From Microbacteriaceae bacterium (lineage in GTDB: Bacteria > Actinomycetota > Actinomycetes > Actinomycetales > Microbacteriaceae), in NCBI GenBank assembly GCA_947453285.1, contig CANGGA010000004.1, positions 1 through 18,011 on the forward strand: 18,011 bases of DNA, in the 5' to 3' direction. Within the stretch, counting starts at the first letter, position 1; each line of letters begins with the position of its first letter. The notes beneath the pieces were generated by a model. The model was given only the letters and a program-made list of their open reading frames with translations. It did not search any database and was not told the DNA's origin. The position numbers and the translations under genes were made by a program. Below are positions 7,333-15,139 of this stretch, piece by piece.

Positions 7333-7952
7333 TTAGGTTGCTCGAGTTCTACCCCGAAAATCTGAACCTCAACGGTGATCGGGGCAACCTCTTGGTCTTG
7401 CAACGCCGACTCGAATGGGCCGGCATCGACGTTGAACGCTTCACGCACCGAGCGGGGCAACCATTGCCAGCAACCAGACCTGACTTTGTTTTAATCGGTC
7501 ACGGCTCTCCGGCAGCTTGGCGTCAGGTTTACGCAGACCTGGCGAAGAACATTGATGTGCTCGAGCAATGGATGAAGCAAGGCACTCAGGTGCTTGCAGT
7601 CTCTAGTGGGTTTGCGGCGCTGCACGGGTTGATCTCGGGTTTGCCGGCGAGCATAGATCGCAAAGAACGAGTGTCGAGGTTTGAGGCAGTTGAAACAGCT
7701 GGGGGAGAACTCGTTGGTTATCTAAACAGCGATCTCGACTTGCCAAGTTTTCTTCAAATCGAAAATCTCACCGCGACGCTCTTGCACGGGCCCCTGCTCG
7801 CAAAGAACGTTTGGTTGGCCGATGCGATGGTTGAAAAGATGCTCGAATCAAAACCAGAAATGGTTGGCAAAGCGAACGAAGCGAAGTTCACATTCGTGCA
7901 GAGTTTGGCAGCTGGTGCTTCGAAGCTGGCCAGAGAATTAGCGGCTGAGTAG
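7329..7952 (+). CDS. gatD: GatD-like glutamine amidotransferase subunit lacking the catalytic Cys
   Basis: This 207-residue protein is the GatD partner of MurT and is shorter than the usual roughly 240. GatD normally hydrolyses glutamine and passes ammonia to MurT. Recognisable features are NGDRGNLLVLQRRLEWAGI (15-33), DFVLIGHGS (52-60) and LLHGPLLAKN (151-160), with His153 at the position of the catalytic His. At the nucleophile elbow, where family members read roughly VLAVCGGYQ, this protein reads VLAVSSGFA (88-96), so Ser92 replaces Cys. The usual segment with a G-F-x-N-H-G-type motif before the His is also missing or much reduced. It is probably not a glutaminase. The ATG at 7329 lies inside the murT stop (ATGA) behind a GAGGTG-type SD. 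Its 3' end overlaps the convergent DUF7455 gene by 15 bases. Confidence 0.85.
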   Translation: MIRLLEFYPENLNLNGDRGNLLVLQRRLEWAGIDVERFTHRAGQPLPATRPDFVLIGHGSPAAWRQVYADLAKNIDVLEQWMKQGTQVLAVSSGFAALHGLISGLPASIDRKERVSRFEAVETAGGELVGYLNSDLDLPSFLQIENLTATLLHGPLLAKNVWLADAMVEKMLESKPEMVGKANEAKFTFVQSLAAGASKLARELAAE

Positions 7953-8153
7953 TTTTTCAGTCTCGTCGTGCCAAGAAACGGCAATCGGCTCTAGGGCCTC
8001 GCGCTTCTCGTTGCCGTGGTGACCACAGAAGAGAAGTTCACCGGTTGCAAGTTCAACTCGAATGTATGCCTGAGCGCCACACTCGTCGCAACGATCGGCT
8101 GCGGTAAGTTCGGTGGTTGCTTCTGGCTCTTGTTCGATTTCAGTTGACTGCAT
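7938..8153 (-). CDS. Small zinc-ribbon-like DUF7455 protein
   Basis: This 71-residue protein belongs to a conserved actinobacterial family of unknown function often found near the housekeeping sigma factor and the second gyrB/parE gene, as here. It has a putative metal site: Cys22 and Cys25 (RCDECGAQAYIRV), and Cys43 with His45 and His46 (LLFCGHHG). A conserved-looking WHDETEKL ends the protein. I chose the ATG at 8153 because GGAAGGAA lies 5 bases upstream and the family homology begins soon after. A longer ORF begins at 8246, but its extra 31 residues look unlike the family. The 3' end overlaps gatD by 15 bases on the opposite strand. A 140-base gap separates its start from parE. Confidence 0.85.
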   Translation of the reverse strand: MQSTEIEQEPEATTELTAADRCDECGAQAYIRVELATGELLFCGHHGNEKREALEPIAVSWHDETEKLLSR

Positions 8154-8281
8154 GTGAATTCCTTCCGGTTCATCTATCTCAACACATGACACCGACAAAA
8201 CAGTCCCATTGACACTCTGTTTCGCTATCAGAGAAAAATTGTTCATCCGTGTAAATACAGGGCAACTCGGGCACTCGCAGA

Positions 8282-8287
8282 TAACAT
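8282..8287 (+). promoter_or_regulatory. Likely -10 box of parE (leaderless)
   Basis: TAACAT fits TANNNT and ends 6 bases before the GTG start at 8294, and no Shine-Dalgarno is visible. The rest of the 140-base gap (8154-8293) holds a small inverted repeat, CTCTG (8215-8219) with CAGAG (8229-8233), of unknown meaning. Confidence 0.5.
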
Positions 8288-8293
8288 TGCCGA

Positions 8294-10375
8294 GTGTCTA
8301 AGAGCGAATATTCAGCCCGCCATCTCTCGGTTCTAGAGGGTCTAGAGGCCGTTCGCAAACGTCCAGGCATGTATATCGGTTCGACCGATTCGCGTGGCCT
8401 CATGCACTGCCTCTGGGAGATCATCGATAACTCGGTCGACGAAGCCCTGGCCGGCCACGGTAGCGACATCGACATCGTTTTGCACAAAGACTCGAGCGTC
8501 GAGGTGCGCGACAAGGCACGTGGCATTCCAGTAGACATCGAGCCAAAGACTGGTCTCTCTGGTGTTGAGGTGGTTTTCACCAAGCTTCACGCCGGCGGCA
8601 AGTTCGGATCTGGCTCTTATGCGGCATCGGGCGGTTTGCACGGTGTTGGCGCATCGGTGGTTAACGCGCTATCGGAAAGACTCGACGTTGAGGTAGACCG
8701 TGATGGCAAAGTCTGGGCCATGTCATTCAGACGTGGCGAGCCTGGCATCTTCGACGATTCAAAGGGCATCAAACCAAACAACCCCTTCAAACCATTTGAC
8801 GACGGCAGCATTCTTCGCGAGGTTGGCAAGGTTGGCAAGAATGTCACCGGAACTCGAATTAGATATTGGTCTGACCCACAAATTTTTATCAAGGATGCCA
8901 ACTTCAGCATGGTCGACCTAACCGACAGGACTAGGCAAACAGCATTCTTGGTTCCGGGTCTCGGAATCAACATCGATGATCAGCGCTCTGGAAAATCCGA
9001 GAAGCAGGCGTTCAAATTTGCCGGCGGCATTGTCGAATTCGCAAACTACTTGGCAAAAGACGCACAACTCACCTCGACGTGGCGTCTATCTGGATCAGGC
9101 GACTTCACCGAAACGATTCCAGTTCTCGGCGAAGACGGAAATATGGTCAGTCGCGAAGTAACTCGAAACTGCGAAGTAGACATAGCCGTGCGGTGGGGAA
9201 CCGGTTATGACACCGAGATCAAATCGTTCGTAAACATAATCTCGACGCCAAAGGGCGGAACCCACATCGCCGGTTTCGAGCAGGCGCTTTTGAAAACCTT
9301 GCGCGGGCACATTGACTCAAATGCTCGAAAGCTTAAAGTCGGCAACGACAAGGTCGAAAAGGAAGACATTCTCACGGGCCTAACCGCCGTGGTTACCGTT
9401 CGCTTGGCCGAACCTCAGTTTGAAGGTCAAACCAAAGAGGTTCTCGGCACCCCAGCAGTCAAGAACATCGTTGCCAACGTGATTACTAAGACATTGAACG
9501 AACGCTTCAATAGTTCGAAGCGCGATGACAAGGCACAGTCGGCGCTTTTGCTAGAGAAAATCGTCGCAGAAATGAAATCGCGTGTGTCCGCTCGCGCACA
9601 CAAAGAAACTCAGCGAAGAAAGAACGCACTCGAAAGCTCGTCTCTTCCGAGCAAACTCGTCGACTGCCGAACCGCAGAAACTGGAGTCAGCGAATTGTTC
9701 ATCGTCGAGGGAGACTCGGCACTCGGAACCGCGAAGCTCGCTCGCAACAGCGAATATCAGGCGCTGTTGCCCATCCGTGGAAAAATCCTGAACGTTCAGA
9801 AGGCCTCGGTCTCAGACATGCTTTCGAACACCGAATGCGCATCGATTATTCAGGTGGTTGGCGCAGGCTCTGGTCGTTCGTTCGACCTCGACCTTGCACG
9901 CTACGGAAAAATCATTTTGATGAGCGATGCTGACGTTGATGGCGCACACATTCGAACCCTCTTGCTGACCCTGATCTACCGTTACATGCGTCCGCTGCTC
10001 GAAGATGGCCGGGTTTATGCCGCCGTTCCGCCACTGCACCGAGTAGAGGTTATAAACCACGGCAGCAAGGCTAACGAGGTCATCTATACCTATTCGCAGG
10101 CAGAGCTCGAGAACCTTTTGGTGAAGCTCGAGAAGGCCGGCAAGCGCTATAAGGAGCCAATCCAGCGCTACAAGGGTCTTGGCGAGATGGACGCAGACCA
10201 ATTGGCTGAAACCACCATGGATAGATCGCGAAGAAGTTTGCGAAGGGTGAACATCGTTGATGCCGAATTTGCCGAGAAGACATTCGAACTGCTAATGGGC
10301 AACGAGGTTGCACCGCGCCGCGACTTTATCGTTGACTCGGCAGACAGTTTCGAACGCGAACGCATCGACGCCTAG
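8294..10375 (+). CDS. parE: DNA topoisomerase IV subunit B (GyrB/ParE type)
   Basis: This 693-residue ATPase subunit of a type IIA topoisomerase acts with ParC to decatenate and relax DNA. Bergerat ATP-binding elements are DNSVDEAL (45-52) and GLHGVGASVVNALS (near 117-130), and the QTK loop appears in FEGQTKEVLG (near 377). The TOPRIM domain has VEGDSALG (471-478) with the catalytic Glu472, and metal-binding DADVDG (545-550). The C-terminal GRYKGLGEMD-type motif reads RYKGLGEMDADQL. EGDSALG in place of the gyrase EGDSAGG is a feature I associate with the second actinobacterial GyrB paralogue. The GTG start follows a -10 box at leaderless spacing. It faces parC with 28 bases between stop codons. 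I call it parE rather than gyrB because of sigA/DUF7455 synteny and its partner's C-terminus. Confidence 0.9.
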   Translation: MSKSEYSARHLSVLEGLEAVRKRPGMYIGSTDSRGLMHCLWEIIDNSVDEALAGHGSDIDIVLHKDSSVEVRDKARGIPVDIEPKTGLSGVEVVFTKLHAGGKFGSGSYAASGGLHGVGASVVNALSERLDVEVDRDGKVWAMSFRRGEPGIFDDSKGIKPNNPFKPFDDGSILREVGKVGKNVTGTRIRYWSDPQIFIKDANFSMVDLTDRTRQTAFLVPGLGINIDDQRSGKSEKQAFKFAGGIVEFANYLAKDAQLTSTWRLSGSGDFTETIPVLGEDGNMVSREVTRNCEVDIAVRWGTGYDTEIKSFVNIISTPKGGTHIAGFEQALLKTLRGHIDSNARKLKVGNDKVEKEDILTGLTAVVTVRLAEPQFEGQTKEVLGTPAVKNIVANVITKTLNERFNSSKRDDKAQSALLLEKIVAEMKSRVSARAHKETQRRKNALESSSLPSKLVDCRTAETGVSELFIVEGDSALGTAKLARNSEYQALLPIRGKILNVQKASVSDMLSNTECASIIQVVGAGSGRSFDLDLARYGKIILMSDADVDGAHIRTLLLTLIYRYMRPLLEDGRVYAAVPPLHRVEVINHGSKANEVIYTYSQAELENLLVKLEKAGKRYKEPIQRYKGLGEMDADQLAETTMDRSRRSLRRVNIVDAEFAEKTFELLMGNEVAPRRDFIVDSADSFERERIDA

Positions 10376-10403
10376 CAGGCTTCTTTAGCTCTCATTTTTC
10401 TAA

Positions 10404-12821
10404 CTAAGGCGTTCCGATTGCGCCGATGGAACTTGAGATCTTGGTGCCGCTTGAATCTCGCTTGGAAAGTTCGAGGTCTAGGTCGACAGGTTTTCCATCG
10501 ACCGTTGAAACCAGTGAGTCGGCTGGTCCGGCCCAAGCGAAGTAGAGCTGATCTTCGTTGCGAATAAATTTCTGTGCTCGAACTCCACCGGTTGCTCGAC
10601 CCTTAGCCGGGAACTCTGATAGTTCGCTCACCTTTGCGCTGCCAGGGTCTGTTCCCGCGATTGCGCTCGAGTTATTGGCAGCCGTGACAACTACCGTGTC
10701 GGCACCAACCGCGTTGAAATAGATTGCCGAGGCGTCTTTAGAGAGGTTGATGCCGGCAACACCAGAGGCGCCGCGGCCCTGCGGCCTAACCGTGTCAACT
10801 TTAAATCTGAGCAATTGAGCATCGCTAGTCACGAAAATGAATTCCTGACTGTCGTCTGCGTTGCAGGCTCCTACGAGTTCGTCACCCGCCTTTAGTGAGA
10901 TGACCTCGAATTCGTTCTTTGCCGGCCACTCTGGAGAGATGCGCTTGACGGTGCCGAACTTCGTGCCGATGGCGAGTTCAGCGGTTTCGTTCAACTCGAA
11001 AGCGTGCAGCAAGCCTTCCTTCTTTGCCAGTGCCAAGAATTCGGTGGCCTTTGCGCCACTGGCAAGGTCGGTTGGGTCTGCAACGGCAGGGATGTCGGCG
11101 ACGTGCACCCTGACAATTCGGCCAAGTGAAGTGACGAAACCGATATCGCTGCGAGTCGTTGTCTTGATGCGGTTGGCAACGGCATCGTGGCGCTTGCGCT
11201 TCGAACCGACGACAATCGAAAGCTCGTCGGTATCGATTCGTGAGATCAGACCGCTAGTTGTAACTCGCACGATGCTAGGGGAGTCTGCGAGTTGGGCATC
11301 CATGCCGGCAATCTTCGAAACGGCCACCGGCTTGATCTCTTCAAATTCCGAAATCAGAGTCGTGCGACGGGCGTCGCCATACTTCTCGGCTACCTCGGCA
11401 AGTTCGTTCGAAACCACTTCGTGAAGCGCCTCTTTGGTTGCCAAAATTCTCTGCAACTCTTTAATCTCTTGCAGCAGTTGCTTCTTTTCTGTCTCAAGTT
11501 CGATCTGAGAGAACTTGGTCAATCTGCGCAGACGAAGCTCGAGGATGTATTCGGCCTGAAGTTCTGACAAGTCGAAAACCTGACGCAATTTGGTTCTTGC
11601 CTCTTCGACCTCGTCGCTCTTGCGAATGACTTGAATCACCTCGTCGATGTTTAGAACCGCAATGAGCAGTCCTTCGATCAGGTGAAGGCGAGCTTCACGC
11701 TTGCCGAGTCGATTACTCGTTCGACGCTTGGTGACCAAAATTCGGTGCGCCAAGTAAACGTTAAGCATGTCTCGTAGTCCGAGCGTCGCCGGCCGGCCAT
11801 CAACCAGGGCTACGTTGTTGATTCCAAAGGAATCTTCCATTGGGGTGAAGCGGTAGAGCAGATCGAGCACAACTTGTGGATCAAACCCCGTCTTTAGTTC
11901 AATGACTAACTTCAGGCCATTAGTTCGATCGGTCAGGTCGGTAACGTCTGAAATCCCAAGCAGCTTCTTTGCGTTGACGCCATCCTTGATCTTCTCGATG
12001 ACCTTCTCTGGGCCAACCAGGTATGGCAACTCGGTTACTACTAGGCCGAGCTTTCTGGCAGAGACGCTCTCGACAGACACTCTGGCTCTGGTCTTGAACG
12101 ATCCTTTGCCCGTTTCGTATGCATCTTTGACGCCGTCTAGCCCCATGATGATTCCACCGTTAGGGAGATCTGGCCCTGGAACGAACTTCATGAGCTGCTT
12201 CGTGGTTGCCTCTGGGTTGGCAAGCAGATGTCTCGCCGCAGCGATGACCTCGCGCAGGTTGTGCGGCGGCATGTTTGTCGCCATCCCCACGGCAATTCCC
12301 GAAGAACCATTGACCAACAAGTTAGGAAAAGCCGCCGGCAGGACCTCTGGCTCGGTTAGTTGAGCGTCGTAGTTCGGCTTGAAGTCGACCACGTCTTCAT
12401 CGAGACCTTCGTTCATAAGCAGGGCAGCCGCCGAGAGGCGCGCCTCTGTATATCGAGCGGCTGCCGGGCCGTCGTCGAGGCTACCAAAGTTGCCGTGCCC
12501 ATCGATCAAGGGAACTCTAAGGGTGAATGGCTGAGCCATGCGCACCAGGGCGTCATAAATTGCTCCGTCGCCGTGAGGGTGAAGCTTTCCCATGACCTCG
12601 CCGGTTACACGTGCAGACTTAACGTGTCCGCGGTCTGGGCGAAGACCCATCTCGCCCATCTGGTAAACAATGCGTCTGTGAACCGGCTTCAACCCGTCTC
12701 GGGCGTCTGGCAGGGCTCGCGCATAAATAACCGAGTAGCTGTATTCCAAGAACGAATCCTGCATCTCCTTCGTCAGGTCGATGTCGAGGATTTTCTCGTT
12801 TAGTTCTTCTGGGCTGCTCAT
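10404..12821 (-). CDS. parC: DNA topoisomerase IV subunit A (GyrA/ParC type)
   Basis: This 805-residue breakage-reunion subunit partners the adjacent ParE. The winged-helix domain includes LPDARDGLKPVHRR (37-50) and the quinolone region HPHGDGAIYDALVRMAQ (81-97). The catalytic pair is Arg123-Tyr124 in AARYTEARLS. The tower and coiled-coil end near the conserved LELRLRRLT segment. The C-terminal beta-pinwheel (from about residue 500) lacks a proper gyrase QRRGGKG box; only SKRKRH-type and GRGASGV-type remnants are seen, which favours a topoisomerase IV-like decatenase over a supercoiling gyrase. Quinolone-contact Ser of E. coli GyrA (Ser83) is Gly86 here, while Asp87 is kept as Asp90. The ATG at 12821 has only a weak upstream purine stretch (GAGAAC). 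It is divergent from the phosphodiesterase gene, 39 bases away. Confidence 0.9.
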   Translation of the reverse strand: MSSPEELNEKILDIDLTKEMQDSFLEYSYSVIYARALPDARDGLKPVHRRIVYQMGEMGLRPDRGHVKSARVTGEVMGKLHPHGDGAIYDALVRMAQPFTLRVPLIDGHGNFGSLDDGPAAARYTEARLSAAALLMNEGLDEDVVDFKPNYDAQLTEPEVLPAAFPNLLVNGSSGIAVGMATNMPPHNLREVIAAARHLLANPEATTKQLMKFVPGPDLPNGGIIMGLDGVKDAYETGKGSFKTRARVSVESVSARKLGLVVTELPYLVGPEKVIEKIKDGVNAKKLLGISDVTDLTDRTNGLKLVIELKTGFDPQVVLDLLYRFTPMEDSFGINNVALVDGRPATLGLRDMLNVYLAHRILVTKRRTSNRLGKREARLHLIEGLLIAVLNIDEVIQVIRKSDEVEEARTKLRQVFDLSELQAEYILELRLRRLTKFSQIELETEKKQLLQEIKELQRILATKEALHEVVSNELAEVAEKYGDARRTTLISEFEEIKPVAVSKIAGMDAQLADSPSIVRVTTSGLISRIDTDELSIVVGSKRKRHDAVANRIKTTTRSDIGFVTSLGRIVRVHVADIPAVADPTDLASGAKATEFLALAKKEGLLHAFELNETAELAIGTKFGTVKRISPEWPAKNEFEVISLKAGDELVGACNADDSQEFIFVTSDAQLLRFKVDTVRPQGRGASGVAGINLSKDASAIYFNAVGADTVVVTAANNSSAIAGTDPGSAKVSELSEFPAKGRATGGVRAQKFIRNEDQLYFAWAGPADSLVSTVDGKPVDLDLELSKRDSSGTKISSSIGAIGTP

Positions 12822-12837
12822 GTTCTCGGTTGTTTTG

Positions 12838-12850
12838 CTGCCTATGGCAG
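12838..12850. promoter_or_regulatory. Inverted repeat between parC and phosphodiesterase starts
   Basis: CTGCC-TAT-GGCAG is a 5-base inverted repeat in the 39-base divergent gap. It overlaps possible promoter elements: on the minus strand TGCCATAGG resembles an extended -10 for parC, and CAGACT (12848-12853, plus) lies 7 bases before the GTG at 12861. It could be an operator or chance. Confidence 0.3.
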
Positions 12851-12860
12851 ACTTTGCTGG

Positions 12861-13973
12861 GTGACTTCGATGCTACCCGCCATACCCGCTGCTTTCGGGA
12901 ACCTGAAAGATGTGTTTCGCAGCGCCGAGGCCTCTGTGCTCGGTCAGAAAAACGCTTTCAACCTGGGCAAGGTAGACACGGCTGTCGTAATCATGGTCGA
13001 CGGGCTAGGCGCAGAAAATCTCGCTGCGAATTCATCGAGCGCTCGATTTCTTTCGTCAATTTCTCAGGCCGATCAGGTCTTTAGCGGCTTTCCGAGCACA
13101 ACCGTTGTGAGTCTCGGCAGCTTCGCAACCGGGGTCGACAGTTCAAAGCACGGACTTTTCGGCTATCGAATTTTCGATAGATCTACGCATGAATCAATCA
13201 ACTTGCTATCGGGAGTAGATAAATACTCGGTGCTTGACTATCTGCTGTGCGAATCCATCTCAGAAACTAGCGACGTGGATGTTCACGCCATCACTCTTGC
13301 AGAGTATGAAAGCTCTGGAATGACCAGAGCAACTATGAACAAGGCCGAGCATCATTTCGCAGCGACAATCACTGAAAGATTTGAAATTGCGGCTGCACTC
13401 TGCGGTCAGCCGAACCGATTGATCTACTTGTATGTTCCTGAGCTCGATCAGGCCGCTCACCGTTTTGGTGTAAATAGCAATCAGTGGCGTGAACTACTCA
13501 GCGAACTAGATGTCGCCGTTGCAGGTTTCGCACAATGCCTTGGTGAGCGAGTGGGCGTGCTCGTCACTGCCGATCACGGCATCATCGACATCTCACAAGA
13601 CAGGCACGTCTATTTAGATTTGATCAGCGAGCTTGAGGGAAAGGTTTTAGACGTTGGTGGCGACCCTAGAGTTGCATACGTTTACCTGCAACCAAACGCG
13701 AACCAGCAGCAGATCGTGACTGCAATTGACGATTACTGCTCAGGCAGGGTCGAGACCTTTAGGCCTGACGAGTTGGTTGAACTGGGCTTGTGGCAGGCCG
13801 AATTGCTCGAGCTTTCAGACTTGTTGCCCGATTTGATTGTCATTGCTATTGCAGACGTAGCGATTTATCATCGCAACTTTGCCAGGACAACCAGCTTGAA
13901 GATGGTCGGTCAGCACGGTGCGCTGTCTGACGTTGAAATAAAGGTGCCGCTAATCAGGCTCGGAGCCTATTAG
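12861..13973 (+). CDS. Alkaline-phosphatase-superfamily phosphodiesterase/nucleotide pyrophosphatase
   Basis: This 370-residue protein has the two-metal phosphodiesterase fold of the type I nucleotide pyrophosphatase family. Metal and catalytic positions are visible. Asp47 is in VIMVDGLG, the nucleophile Thr80 is in FPSTT, Asp196 and His200 are in ELDQAAHRFG, Asp238 and His239 are in VTADHG, and His352 is in VGQHGALSD. No signal peptide or membrane segment is seen, so it is probably cytoplasmic. The substrate is unknown. The start is either GTG 12861 (leaderless spacing from CAGACT) or ATG 12870, which would remove 3 residues. Its stop overlaps sepH by 4 bases, tail to tail. Confidence 0.85.
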   Translation: MTSMLPAIPAAFGNLKDVFRSAEASVLGQKNAFNLGKVDTAVVIMVDGLGAENLAANSSSARFLSSISQADQVFSGFPSTTVVSLGSFATGVDSSKHGLFGYRIFDRSTHESINLLSGVDKYSVLDYLLCESISETSDVDVHAITLAEYESSGMTRATMNKAEHHFAATITERFEIAAALCGQPNRLIYLYVPELDQAAHRFGVNSNQWRELLSELDVAVAGFAQCLGERVGVLVTADHGIIDISQDRHVYLDLISELEGKVLDVGGDPRVAYVYLQPNANQQQIVTAIDDYCSGRVETFRPDELVELGLWQAELLELSDLLPDLIVIAIADVAIYHRNFARTTSLKMVGQHGALSDVEIKVPLIRLGAY

Positions 13974-14962
13974 TCTTCTTCGCTCTTGGTTCCCTGGACG
14001 ATTTCATCGAAACTCGGAATAGAAGGTCTTGAGTTTCTTCTGGTTGGCGCCGGCTTCGGTTCGAATTCATCGGGAGCAATCTGAGGTTCTTCGCCCAATT
14101 CAAAATGCACTGCCTCTGGCTCGCTGATTATCAAGTCAATTGTTTGGGTTTCTGTTGTCGGTTCAGGCATGTCTGCCTGGCGCATCAAGCGTTCTTCACG
14201 TTTTTTCTTAAGTGCATCGAGCAAATCAGCGGTTGGCGCAATATCTTCTGCTGGTGCAGGCAACTCAACGCGTTCGTTAGCTCGGCCAATTGGAATTACC
14301 GCCTCGACTAATTGGGTGTCGGCAAGTGATTCGGTGAGGTTTTGTTTAACCTCGGGCTCGGCAATTTCGGGTGCGGTTCTCAGGCGTCCAAAGTTAGCCT
14401 CGCTGATTGAATTTTGCGTCGATAGAGTGACGGCCAACTCATTCTCTGGCGAGAGCAGCAATCGCTTTGGATCGAAAGACCAGGTTGCTGCGGCCAATTT
14501 GCCATCGTGCTCAAATCGCACCGAAACTAGCCACTGGTGGTTTTCGTCGCGAGCTGCAAACCAGTCGAAACTCGAAACGCCACTCGATTCGAGTCTGCTC
14601 GCAATGATCTCACCGAATTCGATGTGGCTGATGTCGTTGTACCGGTCGCCGGCGATCGATATGCGAACGCTTAGTGCGCTTGCGATGACGTGGGTGAGTT
14701 CGTCAAGAACCGGTGCTGCGAATTTTTCGATGTAGCTGCGTGGGTCACCTGATCTGGCGATAAGTTCTTCGACGGAAGAGCCAGATCGAATCTCGCTCTG
14801 AATCTCTCTTGGAGTCATGGCTACAGAGCTTGCAGTTCTAGGGCTGCTTGCACGGATGGCACTGCGAAGTGAGTCATCAATAAGAAGTCTGTGCTGCTCG
14901 CCGGTTAGGGTTTCGAGCAAAAGGTATTCACCGTCGTTGCCGTTTAGCCTTAGCTCACTCAT
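13970..14962 (-). CDS. sepH: Septation protein SepH
   Basis: This 330-residue protein is of the SepH (DUF3071) family. In Streptomyces and mycobacteria SepH binds FtsZ and promotes filament assembly at division sites. The conserved N-terminal domain covers about residues 1-170, with a helix-turn-helix-like segment PREIQSEIRSGSSVEELIAR (51-70). The middle (about 190-300) is acidic, Pro-rich and probably disordered. Near the end are LLDALKKKREER (247-258) and the conserved tail motif SRPSIPSFDEIVQGTK (311-326), matching the actinobacterial R-x-S-V-P-S-W-D-E-I pattern. I chose the ATG at 14962 because AGAAGGAG lies 7 bases upstream. An in-frame ATG at 15016 would add 18 residues with no clear ribosome binding site. 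It is tail to tail with the phosphodiesterase (4-base overlap). Confidence 0.9.
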   Translation of the reverse strand: MSELRLNGNDGEYLLLETLTGEQHRLLIDDSLRSAIRASSPRTASSVAMTPREIQSEIRSGSSVEELIARSGDPRSYIEKFAAPVLDELTHVIASALSVRISIAGDRYNDISHIEFGEIIASRLESSGVSSFDWFAARDENHQWLVSVRFEHDGKLAAATWSFDPKRLLLSPENELAVTLSTQNSISEANFGRLRTAPEIAEPEVKQNLTESLADTQLVEAVIPIGRANERVELPAPAEDIAPTADLLDALKKKREERLMRQADMPEPTTETQTIDLIISEPEAVHFELGEEPQIAPDEFEPKPAPTRRNSRPSIPSFDEIVQGTKSEED

Positions 14963-14969
14963 GAGTCGA

Positions 14970-14977
14970 CTCCTTCT
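14970..14977 (-). promoter_or_regulatory. Ribosome binding site of sepH
   Basis: AGAAGGAG on the minus strand lies 7 bases before the ATG at 14962. It fixes the start over the upstream in-frame ATG at 15016. The rest of the gap to DUF4193 (to 15139) holds no promoter I trust. Confidence 0.7.
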
Positions 14978-15139
14978 GCGAAAAGTTTGCCACTGGCCGA
15001 GCGATAAATCTGGCATTTGCTGGGGCGAGTGTTGTTGCTTTTGAAAGAAATATGGCTAAACTCGGCGTGGATTGTTTGCTATTTCATTCATTTGGATGCA
15101 AACTATGCACGCTTACAAGAATGAACTGAAAGGTAGCGA

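Noticed and set aside
8154..8246. N-terminal extension of the DUF7455 protein to an ATG at 8246
   Set aside because: The added residues do not resemble the family, and the internal ATG at 8153 has a strong Shine-Dalgarno.
10376..10403. Possible bidirectional terminator between parE and parC
   Set aside because: The 28 bases include a T-rich run but no stem of more than 3-4 pairs, so I could not support a terminator.
10861..11424. 187-codon plus-strand ORF inside parC
   Set aside because: It is an antisense shadow of a strongly conserved gene and its translation matches no family.
14169..14735. 188-codon plus-strand ORF inside sepH
   Set aside because: It is antisense to sepH, Ser-rich without domain features, and lacks a plausible start signal.
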